A stretch of DNA of 64,000 nt from JAEUJM01 sp044221555 (GCA_044221555.1 JBGAOY010000001.1:496001-560000), one strand, 5' to 3'. Shown: positions 16,946-25,303, counted from the first letter of the stretch. Notes: generated by a model not told the origin, from the sequence alone. Numbers and translations: made by a program.

Positions 16946-19189
16946 TCAGCCGGAGACGACCGACGCGATCTGCTCGTCGGCTGCCGCGGCCCACTCGACG
17001 ACCCGATGGTCGTCGCCGATGAACACGACCTGAACGGCATCGGTCATCCGGGCCAACCGCTCCAGCAGGTAGGTGACGTCGCCGTCGGCCATGCGCCCGA
17101 ACGGGTCGTCGAGCACCAGCGGCACCGAGCCGGCGTAGGACACCGAGCGCTGGGCCGCCATCCGGGACAGGAGGTACCACTCCACCTGGGCCAGGCCGCT
17201 CGCCTCCGCCAGCGAGCCCTCCGCGAACGGGTCCGGGAAGGGCGCCGGTGCGGTCGACACGTCCGGCGCCGCCTCGAGCGCCTCGACCTGCGCGGTGGCG
17301 CCGGCAAGGCCCGCCGCGGCCGCGGCCACCAGGGCGCCCTGGGCGTCGATCTGCTCCTCGAGCTCCTCGGCCTCGGCGTCCACCTCGGCCAGCGCCAGCT
17401 CGAGGTCGACCCGGGCGGTGTCGTCGATGTCGTCGAGGTCGTCCATCTGGTCGCGCGCCTGGTCGACGTGGTCCGGCGCCTCGCCGATCGGGTCCATCCG
17501 GCCGTCGGGCACCTCGAGCCCATCGATGCGGTCGACGCCGCGATCGGCACGATCGTCCACCCCGCCCATGGGCCCGCTGGGCACGTCGCTCAGGCTCGGC
17601 GCCGACGTCTCGATCTCGGCCAGCTCCAGCTCGGCGGAGGCGATCTGGTCCTCGAGGGCCCGAAGCGCCTGCTCGAGCTCCTGGCGACGGTCGGAGGCAT
17701 CCACCATGTCGGCCAGCCAGACCACCGCCACCTCGACGATCTCGCCGTGCTGCAGCTCCAGCTCGCCGAAGTCCACGCCCGCATCCTCGAGCGCCCGCCG
17801 CAGCGCGGTCGCGGCGTCGGCCACCCGGGCGACCTGGTCCTCGTCCTCCACCGTCCGCTCCCGGAGGGCGGGCTCGAGCTCGGGTGCGTCCAGCGGCCCC
17901 ACGATCGCCCGTGCCCGTTCCCTCGCCTCCTCCAGGGCGCCCGCCAGCGCAAGGCGTTCCGGATCGCGCTCGAGGGCGGCTCCCGCCTCCATGAACGCAG
18001 CCTCCGCCTCGAGGTAGGCGGCGTGGGCCTGCTCGTGCTGGGCCTTCAGCTCCGGGCTCACCAACGGGACCGTCGTGGACATGACGAACGACGTGTAGGT
18101 GGCGAAGCCCATCCTCGCCAGGATCCGTTGCTCCACCTCCACCGCGTCGTCGAGACGCTTCTTGATGTTCTTGCCCGGCATGCGCGCCGCGGTGAGGCGC
18201 AACTCGGCGGCCTGCACCTCGTCGTGGGCGGCCTCGAGCTCGCGGGCGTCGTCGGGGTCGATCACCGGTGGCTTGACCGCGGCATCCGCGGCCAGGAACC
18301 AGCGCTGGGCCTCGTCGAGCCGACGGTAGGCGGCGACCGGCCCCCGTCCCGATGCTTCGAGCGCGGCGTCGTAGGCGTCGAGCGCCTCCTCGGCGACGAC
18401 GAGCGCGTCGGCCACCGCCTGGGCCTGCGGATCGAGCCGGCGCCCGGCCTCGCCGCGACTGCGGACCTCCGCGAGTGCGGCCTCCACCTCGGAGGTGTCG
18501 ATGTCGTCGAACGGGGCCAGTGCCGCGATGGTCTCGTCCCGGCGCGTCCGGAGTCGGTCCACCCGGGCGGCGGCGGAGGCGAGCGCGGCCACCGCCTCGG
18601 GGGTCGGGCCGGGGCTGTCGAGCACCACCGTGCCCGCTCGTGGGGCCGTGCGGTCGTGGTCGTGCTCGACCATCGCCCGCGGCGCCGGCGCGGGCCGCGA
18701 CGACATCTCCACGCCCAGATCGGCGAGAGCCGACGCCAGCACCGAGCGGCGGGCCAGCACACGCCGGTGCGCCGCCTCGAGCGCGTCGAGCGAACGACGG
18801 AGGGCGCCGTGGGTGGCGCCGATCTCGCGCTGGGCCTGGCGGGCCTGCTCGAGCGAACGGGGTGGCGGCGTGACGGCGGGCGCGCCGGCACCGAGCGGGC
18901 CGGAGCCCAGATGCTCGAAGTCGTCGACCCGCACCACGACGTCCAGATCGCTGATCAGATCGAGCAGGGCCAGCGTGGACGGCTCGAGATCGAGCAGGAC
19001 GCCCGTGGACTCGATCGTGCCCGACACGCCGGACAGGCCCTCGACCCCACGACCACCCGGGAGCGCGGCGAGCGCGGCCAGGATCCGCTCGCGGGTCGGG
19101 CCATCGAGCCCCCGCACGACTGACATCCTCGGGTGGAGCTCCAGGCATGCCCCGCCGGGGGCCTCGTCATGGAGTCGAAGCAGCCTCAT
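16946..19189 (-). CDS. SMC/RecN-like coiled-coil ATPase with degenerate P-loop
   Basis: 747 residues from ATG at 19189 (GAGGG six bases before). Head-coil-head layout: an N-terminal strand region, long Ala/Glu/Arg/Leu-rich coiled coils (about residues 110-310 and 390-650), and a C-terminal head with a clear Walker B (VPLVLDDPFGRM) and a D-loop/H-like end (VQVVFIGDDHRVVEW). The place where Walker A should be reads VVRGLDGPTRERIL, with no GxxxxGK[ST]. Related actinobacterial proteins are annotated only as hypothetical ATPases. It is probably not a normal ATP hydrolase. Confidence 0.7.
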   Translation of the reverse strand: MRLLRLHDEAPGGACLELHPRMSVVRGLDGPTRERILAALAALPGGRGVEGLSGVSGTIESTGVLLDLEPSTLALLDLISDLDVVVRVDDFEHLGSGPLGAGAPAVTPPPRSLEQARQAQREIGATHGALRRSLDALEAAHRRVLARRSVLASALADLGVEMSSRPAPAPRAMVEHDHDRTAPRAGTVVLDSPGPTPEAVAALASAAARVDRLRTRRDETIAALAPFDDIDTSEVEAALAEVRSRGEAGRRLDPQAQAVADALVVAEEALDAYDAALEASGRGPVAAYRRLDEAQRWFLAADAAVKPPVIDPDDARELEAAHDEVQAAELRLTAARMPGKNIKKRLDDAVEVEQRILARMGFATYTSFVMSTTVPLVSPELKAQHEQAHAAYLEAEAAFMEAGAALERDPERLALAGALEEARERARAIVGPLDAPELEPALRERTVEDEDQVARVADAATALRRALEDAGVDFGELELQHGEIVEVAVVWLADMVDASDRRQELEQALRALEDQIASAELELAEIETSAPSLSDVPSGPMGGVDDRADRGVDRIDGLEVPDGRMDPIGEAPDHVDQARDQMDDLDDIDDTARVDLELALAEVDAEAEELEEQIDAQGALVAAAAAGLAGATAQVEALEAAPDVSTAPAPFPDPFAEGSLAEASGLAQVEWYLLSRMAAQRSVSYAGSVPLVLDDPFGRMADGDVTYLLERLARMTDAVQVVFIGDDHRVVEWAAAADEQIASVVSG

Positions 19190-19243
19190 TGCTGCCCTCA
19201 TCGGCCGGCGACCCCGGATCCTCAAGGGACCGCGGCCAGGTAG

Positions 19244-19474
19244 TCAGGAGACCGGTATGTGCTCGACCGGCTCGTCTCCGTCGCTCCCGCCCGGCGAGCG
19301 GGCCTTGCCGGCGGCCCCCGCCACGGTGTCGATGAAGCCGAGCACCGTCTCGGCGGTGCGGGGATCGGTGACCAACTCCTCGGCCACGTCGAGAAAGGCG
19401 CGGGCCGCCTTGATCATCTCGTGAGCGGCGGTCTGCAGGTGCTCGAGGCCCTCGTCGGCCCGCTCGTCGTTCAC
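19244..19474 (-). CDS. Small helical hypothetical protein
   Basis: 76 residues from GTG. Mostly helical, acidic (EHLQTAAHEMIKAARAFLDVAEELV), with a Gly/Ser/Asp-rich tail. No family recognised. It is the last gene of the minus-strand operon and begins exactly at the GTGA that closes the third 56-bp repeat, so its Shine-Dalgarno (GGAGCGGGGGAC) is supplied by the repeat. Confidence 0.6.
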   Translation of the reverse strand: MNDERADEGLEHLQTAAHEMIKAARAFLDVAEELVTDPRTAETVLGFIDTVAGAAGKARSPGGSDGDEPVEHIPVS

Positions 19475-19530
19475 GTCCCCCGCTCCTGTTCGCTTCGCTC
19501 ACGGGCCGCTCGGGCCCCCGCTTCGCTCAT
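19471..19530 (-). CDS. Mini-ORF, third unit of 56-bp repeat chain
   Basis: 19 codons: MSEAGARAARERSEQERGT. The ATG overlaps the stop of the preceding mini-ORF, and the stop overlaps the GTG of the 76-residue gene. A Shine-Dalgarno (GGAG, 7 nt before the start) comes from the preceding unit. Whether the peptide accumulates is unknown; it may only carry ribosomes onward. Confidence 0.4.
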   Translation of the reverse strand: MSEAGARAARERSEQERGT

Positions 19531-19586
19531 GTCCCCCGCTCCCGATCGCTTCGCTCACGGGCCGCTCGGGCCCCCGCTTCGCTCAT
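19527..19586 (-). CDS. Mini-ORF, second unit of 56-bp repeat chain
   Basis: 19 codons: MSEAGARAARERSDRERGT, identical to the first unit. ATGA overlaps at both ends. The reading frame shifts by one base from unit to unit, so the array cannot be one long protein. Confidence 0.4.
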   Translation of the reverse strand: MSEAGARAARERSDRERGT

Positions 19587-19642
19587 GTCCCCCGCTCCCG
19601 ATCGCTTCGCTCACGGGCCGCTCGGGCCCCCGCTTCGCTCAT
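19583..19642 (-). CDS. Mini-ORF, first unit of 56-bp repeat chain
   Basis: 19 codons: MSEAGARAARERSDRERGT. The ATG overlaps the TGA stop of the ArsA-type gene. The peptide is Arg/Glu-rich and resembles the translations of the units at 36 kb. Confidence 0.4.
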   Translation of the reverse strand: MSEAGARAARERSDRERGT

Positions 19643-20844
19643 GTGGCGTGCTCCTCGTGGGGCTCGGCTGCCGGGGCCCGTTCACCGCGGAAGGTCACCT
19701 CCAGTGTGCCCGAGCGCAGGGTGGCACCGCTCACGGATCGCCGGCGGAGGCTGTCGGGCAGCAGGAGGGCGCGGCGGTACGGGCCGGCGGTGATGATCAG
19801 CTCGTCGCCGCGCCGGGCCACGTCGACCTCGCCGCGCTCGGCGAAGGGCAGCTCGAGGTCGAGCCGCCACCCGTCGCCGTCGCGCTCGATGCGCAGCGGC
19901 TCGCCCTCGTGGAGCAGGGCGTCGGGCTCGAGATCGCCGTAGAGCTCGGCGGCGAAGTGGCGGAGGGCGTCCATGCCCACCAGCTCGTCGGGCGCCAGGT
20001 GGGCCCGCAGGACCGGAAGGGGGGCGAACCCCTCCTCGATGGTGGCCAGGTGCTCGGTGTGCAGGGCCTGCCAGCGGGCGAACCACGGATCGTCCACCGC
20101 CGCGGGCAGCACCCGGTTGGCCACGACCGCGTCGACCCGGTAGCCGAACAGGGAGAGGTACGTGTGGGTGCGACGCGCCTCGGCGATCACCATGCGCTCG
20201 GGGTTCACCACCAGCCGGGCGCTCGTGACGCCGGGGTCGGTGAGCAGGTCGCGCACGCCGTCGAGCCGGTCGTAGAACCGGTGGGCCGCCCCGAACACCT
20301 CGTCGCCGGCCACCGGCAGGTTGGTCACCCGTGACAGCACCGGGGAGAGGACGCGGTTGAGCCGCCGGCTGGCCGGGAACACCCGCTCCATGTACCAGGC
20401 CAGGATCTCGGGCAACGAGAGCAGGCGGATGGTCTCGGCGGTCGGGGCGCAGTCCACCACGATGGTGTCCCAGTCGCCGGACGCGGCGAAGGCCTTGATG
20501 TCGGCCAGCGCGAAGATCTCGTCGAGGCCCGGCAGGACCGCCAATTCCTCGGCCTCGATGCCGGCCACCCCCGCCCAGTCGAGGACCTGCGTGAGGTACG
20601 CCTGGATCTCGGACCAGGACTCCTGCATGCGCTGCTGGGCATCGAGCTGCTGGCCGGACAGCCGCGGGGCGATCTCGGACGGGTCGCTTCCCAGTGGCAC
20701 GCCGAGGGCGTCGGCCAGGGAGTGGGCCGGGTCGGTGGACAGCACCAGCGTGCGCCGCCCGCCATCGGCGCAGCGCAGGGCCGTGGCCGCCGCCACCGTC
20801 GTCTTCCCGACACCGCCCTTCCCGGTGAAGAGCAGGATCCTCAC
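19639..20844 (-). CDS. ArsA/Get3-type ATPase with C-terminal HSP20-like domain
   Basis: 401 residues from GTG at 20844, which overlaps the upstream stop (GTGA). Deviant Walker A at residues 6-14 (GKGGVGKTT), the A-loop STDPAHSLADALG, switch region DCAPTAETIRLL, and a C-terminal all-beta domain (RIERDGDGWRLDLELPF ... GTLEVTF) of the ArsA_HSP20 type. The Get3/ArsA fold couples ATP hydrolysis to hydrophobic client or oxyanion binding. There is no arsB/arsR neighbour, so arsenite export is unlikely and a chaperone-like role is inferred. Confidence 0.85.
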   Translation of the reverse strand: MRILLFTGKGGVGKTTVAAATALRCADGGRRTLVLSTDPAHSLADALGVPLGSDPSEIAPRLSGQQLDAQQRMQESWSEIQAYLTQVLDWAGVAGIEAEELAVLPGLDEIFALADIKAFAASGDWDTIVVDCAPTAETIRLLSLPEILAWYMERVFPASRRLNRVLSPVLSRVTNLPVAGDEVFGAAHRFYDRLDGVRDLLTDPGVTSARLVVNPERMVIAEARRTHTYLSLFGYRVDAVVANRVLPAAVDDPWFARWQALHTEHLATIEEGFAPLPVLRAHLAPDELVGMDALRHFAAELYGDLEPDALLHEGEPLRIERDGDGWRLDLELPFAERGEVDVARRGDELIITAGPYRRALLLPDSLRRRSVSGATLRSGTLEVTFRGERAPAAEPHEEHAT

Positions 20845-21296
20845 GCGGCGGTGCTGCGCTCGACCCAGGCCTTGAGCTCCCGCAGGGCGGTGTGCATGAT
20901 GCGGGACTCGGCCCGCCGCTTCACGAACCCGGGGAGCGGCACGACCAGCTCGACGGCCAGCTCGTAGGTGACGTCGGTGCGGTCGGGGTCGCCGTCGACC
21001 GGAGCGAACACGTACGAACCGTCGAGCTGGCGGGTGATGTCGCTGTCGAGCAGCGTCCACGACAGCTTCTCGGGGGCCTCGCTGTAGTCGTAGCCGAGGA
21101 TGTAGGTGGTGCTGCGCCCCATGGCCGCGGCCCGGAAGCGCACCCGGGTGCCCCGGCCCTCGCTGTCGCGTTCGAGCACCTCGGTCTCTTTGATGTCATG
21201 GGCCCAGGTCGGGTACGACTCGAAGGCCAACGCCGCCTCGAGGCAGCGCGCCGGCGATGCGTCGATGGTGGTGCGCTCAGTGGCCTGGTCGGGCAT
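20841..21296 (-). CDS. SRPBCC family protein, polyketide cyclase/dehydrase-like
   Basis: 151 residues from ATG. START-like helix-grip fold pattern: an N-terminal TTIDASPARCLEAALAFESYPTW, central strands, and a long C-terminal amphipathic helix (ALRELKAWVERS). This type binds a hydrophobic ligand. In actinobacteria it commonly sits next to the ArsA-type ATPase, as here with a GTGA overlap, so the two may act together on lipid or membrane clients. No enzymatic residues identified. Confidence 0.8.
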   Translation of the reverse strand: MPDQATERTTIDASPARCLEAALAFESYPTWAHDIKETEVLERDSEGRGTRVRFRAAAMGRSTTYILGYDYSEAPEKLSWTLLDSDITRQLDGSYVFAPVDGDPDRTDVTYELAVELVVPLPGFVKRRAESRIMHTALRELKAWVERSTAA

Positions 21297-21307
21297 CGGT
21301 GCCGAGC

Positions 21308-21973
21308 CTAGTGGGGCGGCGCGGGCCGATCGGAGCCTTCGGGTGCGAGGCGGGAGCCGAAGCGGCCGTAACGGGCGCCCCACAAGCCCGCCTGGCCGAG
21401 GCCGAACATCGGGACGAGCACGCCGAAGGCCAGGCTGGTGAACGGCCGCAGCCCCGCGGCGACGAGGGCCACGGTGACCTGCACCGCGAGCGGCACCATC
21501 AGCGCCGCCTGCACGCGGCGCGGTGCGGTGCCCTGCAGGAAGTAGAGGCCACCGATGCCGATCGCGTCGGTGCGGCTGCGGCTCACGGCGATGCCGAAGG
21601 CCCAGAGGAACACGACGCAACCGACGCCGAACAGCGCCAGCGACACCACCACGTTCACCAGGCCGAAGGCGTCGCGGTCGACGACCGCCGCGGTCGCCGT
21701 GACCGTGAACACGGCGGTGCCCACCCGGCTGACCGTGATGATGCCTCGGCCAAGGGTCGGTGGGGGCGGGTCCGCGGGCACCACCCCGGCCATGCCATCA
21801 CCCGCCACGCCATCACCCGCCACGCCATCACCCGCCACGCCATCACCCGCCACGCCATCATCCGCCACGCCTTCACCCGCCGGGGCGGCCGTCGCCGCGG
21901 GGTCGTCCGTCGCGGCGGCGTCGCCCCCGCCATCCCTCGCGGCGGCCTCGTCCGCCGGGTGCTGGTCGGTCAC
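21308..21973 (-). CDS. Membrane protein with N-terminal five-residue repeats
   Basis: 221 residues from GTG overlapping the glycosyltransferase stop (GTGA). The first 75 residues are Ala/Gly/Asp-rich, including a five-residue VAGDG unit repeated about five times, encoded by 15-bp DNA repeats. The rest has about four hydrophobic segments (residues 80-200), with an ISVSR-type loop between them. Function unknown. The position between the PimB-like and SRPBCC genes suggests envelope lipid work. Confidence 0.65.
   Translation of the reverse strand: MTDQHPADEAAARDGGGDAAATDDPAATAAPAGEGVADDGVAGDGVAGDGVAGDGVAGDGMAGVVPADPPPPTLGRGIITVSRVGTAVFTVTATAAVVDRDAFGLVNVVVSLALFGVGCVVFLWAFGIAVSRSRTDAIGIGGLYFLQGTAPRRVQAALMVPLAVQVTVALVAAGLRPFTSLAFGVLVPMFGLGQAGLWGARYGRFGSRLAPEGSDRPAPPH
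21796..21881 (-). repeat. 15-bp coding tandem repeat
   Basis: Five near-perfect 15-bp units (CATCACCCGCCACGC on the plus strand) plus a decayed sixth. In frame they code for VAGDG/VADDG in the membrane protein. They are multiples of three, so copy-number change would not break the frame. Confidence 0.9.
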
Positions 21974-23085
21974 GGCAGAGCCCCGGCCAGGCGTTCGACG
22001 AGCACCTCGTAGGCGAATTCGGCCTCGGCCCGGGCCCGGGCCGCACGCCCCATCCGCCGCCGGGCCTCCGGGTCGTCGAGCAGGCGGGCCAGCGCGGTGG
22101 TGACCGCCTCGACGTCGTCGGGCTCGGCGACCACCACCCCGGTCTCCCCGTCGACGACCGCCTCGGCCGATCCGCCGCTCTCCCCGGCCACCTGCGACAC
22201 ACCCGCGGCCGCCGCCTCGAGGAACACGATGCCGAAGCCCTCCTGCTCGAGACCGGCCCACCGACTGCGGCACAGCATGGCGAACACGTCGGCGCAGCCG
22301 TAGAGGTCGGGCAGGTCGTCGTCCGGCACCCGGCCCAGCATCCGCACCGGCGCGCCCGTCTGCTCGACCAACCGGTCGAGACGGGCCCGGTCGCGGCCGC
22401 CCCCGGCGATGGCCACGGTGAGGTCGTCGCGGCCGTCGGCGAGGCGCGCCGCGCTGCGGATCAACACGTCCATGCCCTTGCGGGGAACCAGGCGGCTGAT
22501 GCTCACCACCAGCCGGCCGTCGACGGGAAGGCCGAGCCGCCGGCGGGCCGCCTCCCGCGCCGACGTGTCGAGCGGGCGGAACCGGCCCACATCGACGCCC
22601 GGCGGGACGATGGTGGTGGGCAGGGGGCGGCCGGCCGCCCGCTCGCCCTCGGCCGCCGGGTACCCGCCGGCGGCGACGACCACCTCCGCGCCGCGCAGCA
22701 CCCGCCGGAGCGCCAGGTTGGTGCCCGGCAGACGACCAGGGATGGTCACCTCGGCGCCGTGGAGGATCACGCCGTAGGGGCGCTCGAGGTGGGGGCCCAC
22801 CAGGCCCACCGGCAGGGCCGGGTCGAGCAGCACCAGGTCGGCGTCGACCTCGGCGGCCAGGCGGTCGATGTGGCGGGCCAGCAACGGGTTGGGCACCAGG
22901 ACCGGCTCGCGGGTGCGCTCCACCCGGTAGGCCTGCGCGGCGTCCCACGCCTCCGTGCCGTCGTACGGTGTGGTGAGCACCGTGGTCGACTCGGGGGGCA
23001 GGCGCCGCCACAGCTCCCACAGGTACGACTGGATGCCGCCCACCTTGGGCGGGAAGTCGTTGGTGACCAGCAGGTGGTGGTTCAT
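21970..23085 (-). CDS. GT4 mannosyltransferase, PimB-like
   Basis: 371 residues from ATG at 23085, overlapping the queG stop (ATGA). GT-B fold: LVTNDFPPKVGGIQSYL at the N-terminus, nucleotide-binding VSRLVPRKGMDVLI, and the EQEGFGIVFLE E-x7-E motif. The GGIQSYL signature is shared with phosphatidylinositol mannoside mannosyltransferases (PimB'), which transfer mannose from GDP-mannose to Ac1PIM1 at the inner membrane leaflet. The specific acceptor is inferred. Confidence 0.82.
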   Translation of the reverse strand: MNHHLLVTNDFPPKVGGIQSYLWELWRRLPPESTTVLTTPYDGTEAWDAAQAYRVERTREPVLVPNPLLARHIDRLAAEVDADLVLLDPALPVGLVGPHLERPYGVILHGAEVTIPGRLPGTNLALRRVLRGAEVVVAAGGYPAAEGERAAGRPLPTTIVPPGVDVGRFRPLDTSAREAARRRLGLPVDGRLVVSISRLVPRKGMDVLIRSAARLADGRDDLTVAIAGGGRDRARLDRLVEQTGAPVRMLGRVPDDDLPDLYGCADVFAMLCRSRWAGLEQEGFGIVFLEAAAAGVSQVAGESGGSAEAVVDGETGVVVAEPDDVEAVTTALARLLDDPEARRRMGRAARARAEAEFAYEVLVERLAGALP

Positions 23086-24176
23086 GCCTCCCGCTCCTGG
23101 CTCCTGCGTCGCCGGGCCAGGCGCTCGGCGGCCCACGAGGCGTGCTCGATCAGCAGGGCGTCACCGGACTGCAGCGCGTCGTCGATGACCCGGCGGACCT
23201 CGGGGTCGTCGGCCCGTCCCACGTTGCCGAGGGCCAGGAGCGCGTTGCGGCGCAGGTGCCGCGGGTCGCGCCCGGCGATGTACCAGCGCCCATAGGCCGC
23301 GAGCAGGGCGTCGTCATCGGCGTCGAGCAGGCCGACCAGGTCGACGGTGGCCGCGGCGTCCTCGGCGGCGTCGGCGCCCTCGGCGGCGTCGGCGCCGGCC
23401 GCGGCGGCGTCGGCCCGCCGATCGGCACGCCGGTTGGGCGGGCACACCTCCTGGCAGTCGTCGCAGCCGTAGATGCGGTCGCCCAGCGCCTCGCGGAACT
23501 CGACGGGGAACGTGCCCGGGGCCTGCACCAGCCAGGCCAGGCAGCGGCGGGCGTCCACCACCCCCGGGGCGACGATGGCCTGCGTGGGACACCCGTCGAG
23601 GCATCGGGTGCACGGGCCACACCCGTCGGCCACCGCCCGGTCGTTCGCCGGCAGCGGGGCGTCCGTGACGACCGTGCCCAGCACGAACCAACTGCCCTGG
23701 CCCGGCAGCAGGACATTCGCGTTCTTTCCGTACCAGCCGAGGCCCGCCCGCACCGCCGCCTCGCGGTCGACCAGGGCGTTGTCGTCGGCCAGCACGCGGG
23801 TGCGCCAGCCGTCGGCCCGCAGGTGATCGCTGACCGCGGTCAGCGCCGCCCGCAGGTCGGCGTAGTGGTCGCGGCGGGCGTACCGGGCCACGCGTCCCGC
23901 GGGTGGGCACTCCGGCTCGCCCCGCTCCTCCGGCGCACCGGCCTCGGCCCGGGCGTACGAGAGGGCGCCCACCACCAACGACCGGGCGCCGTCGAGGGCG
24001 CGCCCCGGGTCGGTCGACCGCGCCGGGTTGCGGTAGGTGAACTGCATGCCGGCGGCCAGGCCGTCGGCCTTGCGCTGCTCGAGATCGCGGCGGGTGCGCT
24101 CGAACGGCGTGGCCGGCGCCACGCCCACCGCATCGAGGCCCGCCGCCCGACCGACGGCGACGAGCGCTTCGATCAC
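23082..24176 (-). CDS. queG: Epoxyqueuosine reductase
   Basis: 364 residues from GTG. Cobalamin-binding N-terminal domain (APATPFERTRRDLE...), catalytic region AGLGWYGKNANVLLPGQGSW, two 4Fe-4S clusters (CGPCTRCLDGC and CDDCQEVCP, with CLAW between), and C-terminal HEAT-like repeats. It performs the last step of queuosine synthesis, reducing epoxyqueuosine in tRNA. No other que gene is in the window. An Ala/Asp-rich linker (about residues 255-280) is a lineage insertion. The end, SQEREA-stop in ATGA, resembles the end of the 56-bp repeat unit. Confidence 0.92.
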   Translation of the reverse strand: MIEALVAVGRAAGLDAVGVAPATPFERTRRDLEQRKADGLAAGMQFTYRNPARSTDPGRALDGARSLVVGALSYARAEAGAPEERGEPECPPAGRVARYARRDHYADLRAALTAVSDHLRADGWRTRVLADDNALVDREAAVRAGLGWYGKNANVLLPGQGSWFVLGTVVTDAPLPANDRAVADGCGPCTRCLDGCPTQAIVAPGVVDARRCLAWLVQAPGTFPVEFREALGDRIYGCDDCQEVCPPNRRADRRADAAAAGADAAEGADAAEDAAATVDLVGLLDADDDALLAAYGRWYIAGRDPRHLRRNALLALGNVGRADDPEVRRVIDDALQSGDALLIEHASWAAERLARRRRSQEREA

Positions 24177-24185
24177 GCGATCAGA

Positions 24186-24404
24186 TCAGCCGGTGCGTGG
24201 CACGTGGCGCAACTCGGGCACCAGCCCGGCGTCCTGCAGCAGGCGCAGCTCGCGCGCCTCACCGACGTCGATGATCACCGCGTCGTCGGGCTCGCGGGTG
24301 CACAGGAACGTGACGATGCAGTCCTCGCAGGTGGACGTGTGCTGCATCACGCACTCGTCGCAGTCGATCCGAAAGGTGCTTTCCAGCCGGGGTGTTTCCT
24401 CCAT
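24186..24404 (-). CDS. Small Cys-rich protein, putative metal binder
   Basis: 72 residues from ATG with a fair upstream purine run. Five cysteines in the pattern CDEC-x(8)-CEDC-x(5)-C in the first half suggest a zinc or Fe-S site. Small proteins with this layout occur in many actinobacteria without assigned function. It is divergent from the gene at 24555; the 150 bp between them should carry both promoters. Confidence 0.7.
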   Translation of the reverse strand: MEETPRLESTFRIDCDECVMQHTSTCEDCIVTFLCTREPDDAVIIDVGEARELRLLQDAGLVPELRHVPRTG

Positions 24405-24554
24405 GCCCCCATCATCCCCAGGGGGTGTGACACTGTCGCCCACCGCGGTCGCCGGCGGACGATCCCGCGAACTGGCGCCCGATCTGGTTGCCCGCACCAC
24501 CGGATCAGGCGCCAGTTCCGGTGCGAGCGCGGCGCGCCGCGCCATGATGGCCTC

Positions 24555-25256
24555 GTGGTCGAGGTCTCCGACGAGCGTGGGGACTACACCGAGATCGCCG
24601 ACGGTGCCACCACGTGGCGCTTCGAGCGGGCCTTCCTCACCTCGAACTGGGCCTGCCTGTGGGGACGGGGCTGCCAGGGGATCCTCCCGGAGCGGGCCGA
24701 GGATCTGGGCCAGGGCTGCTGCTCGGTCGGCGCCGGCCTCGACGAGGGCGACGAGTCCCGCCGGATCGGCGCCCTGGCGGCGATGATCCCCGACGACCTG
24801 TTCCAGCACCGACAGGCTGCGGCCGAGGACGGCGTCTACCGGGACGCCGACCGCACCCACACCCGGGTGGTCGACGGTGCGTGCATCTTCTTCAACCACC
24901 CCGGCTTCCCCGGCGGCACCGGGTGCGCCCTGCACCTGGCTGCCCTCGCCGAGGACGAGCCCGTCACCGACTGGAAGCCGTCGGTGTGCTGGCAGCTCCC
25001 GATCCGCGTCGAGTGGGTGCCCGATCCCGCCGCCGCCGGTCGCGACGACGCCGAGATCGCCACCGTCCGCCGCTGGACCCGCGCCGACTGGGGCGACGAG
25101 GGCCGGACCATGGCCTGGTGCTGCACCGAGGAGCCCGACGCGCACGTCGGCGACCGCCCCGTCGTCGAATCACTCGCCGACGAGCTCGAAGCCATCACCG
25201 GCACCGAGGTCTTCGTGGAGCTGCGGCGGCGCCTCGCCACCGACCCGACCGGCTGA
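24555..25256 (+). CDS. Cys-rich protein resembling YkgJ/DUF3109 metal-binding proteins
   Basis: 233 residues from GTG at 24555; longer readings upstream are shadow. Nine cysteines, including CLWGRGC...QGCC, GACIFF...GTGCALH, SVCW and AWCC, with a conserved-looking GFPGGTGCALHL. The spacing recalls the YkgJ-type Fe/Zn cluster-binding family. Function unknown. Together with the neighbouring 72-residue Cys-rich protein it forms a divergent pair. Confidence 0.75.
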   Translation: MVEVSDERGDYTEIADGATTWRFERAFLTSNWACLWGRGCQGILPERAEDLGQGCCSVGAGLDEGDESRRIGALAAMIPDDLFQHRQAAAEDGVYRDADRTHTRVVDGACIFFNHPGFPGGTGCALHLAALAEDEPVTDWKPSVCWQLPIRVEWVPDPAAAGRDDAEIATVRRWTRADWGDEGRTMAWCCTEEPDAHVGDRPVVESLADELEAITGTEVFVELRRRLATDPTG

Positions 25257-25303
25257 ATCGTGGTGCTCGAGACGGGCGTTCACCGGAACGCCTCGCCGTC
25301 GCC

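Larger units (their letters stand above)
19477..19644 (-). repeat. Three tandem 56-bp units between two operon genes
   Basis: Three head-to-tail copies of a 56-bp unit, two identical and the third with a few substitutions. Read on the minus strand each unit runs ATGAGCGAAGC ... GGGAGCGGGGGAC and ends directly at the next ATG or GTG. Because 56 = 3 x 19 - 1, each copy is a 19-codon ORF whose TGA overlaps the next start as ATGA. The same unit with the same spacing appears at 35982-36097. Confidence 0.95.

Noticed and set aside
17006..19123. A 705-codon plus-strand frame opposite the SMC-like gene
   Set aside because: His/Gly/Arg-rich composition typical of antisense translation; the minus-strand protein has coherent Walker B and coiled coils.
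19477..19644. Tandem 56-bp repeats as a CRISPR array
   Set aside because: Units are contiguous with no unique spacers, and no cas gene is near.
19639..20844. Arsenite-pump ATPase of an ars operon
   Set aside because: No arsB, arsD or arsR nearby, and the HSP20-like tail marks the actinobacterial Get3-like group.
21796..21881. 15-bp repeats as a CRISPR or binding-site array
   Set aside because: They are in frame inside a membrane-protein gene and code for VAGDG.
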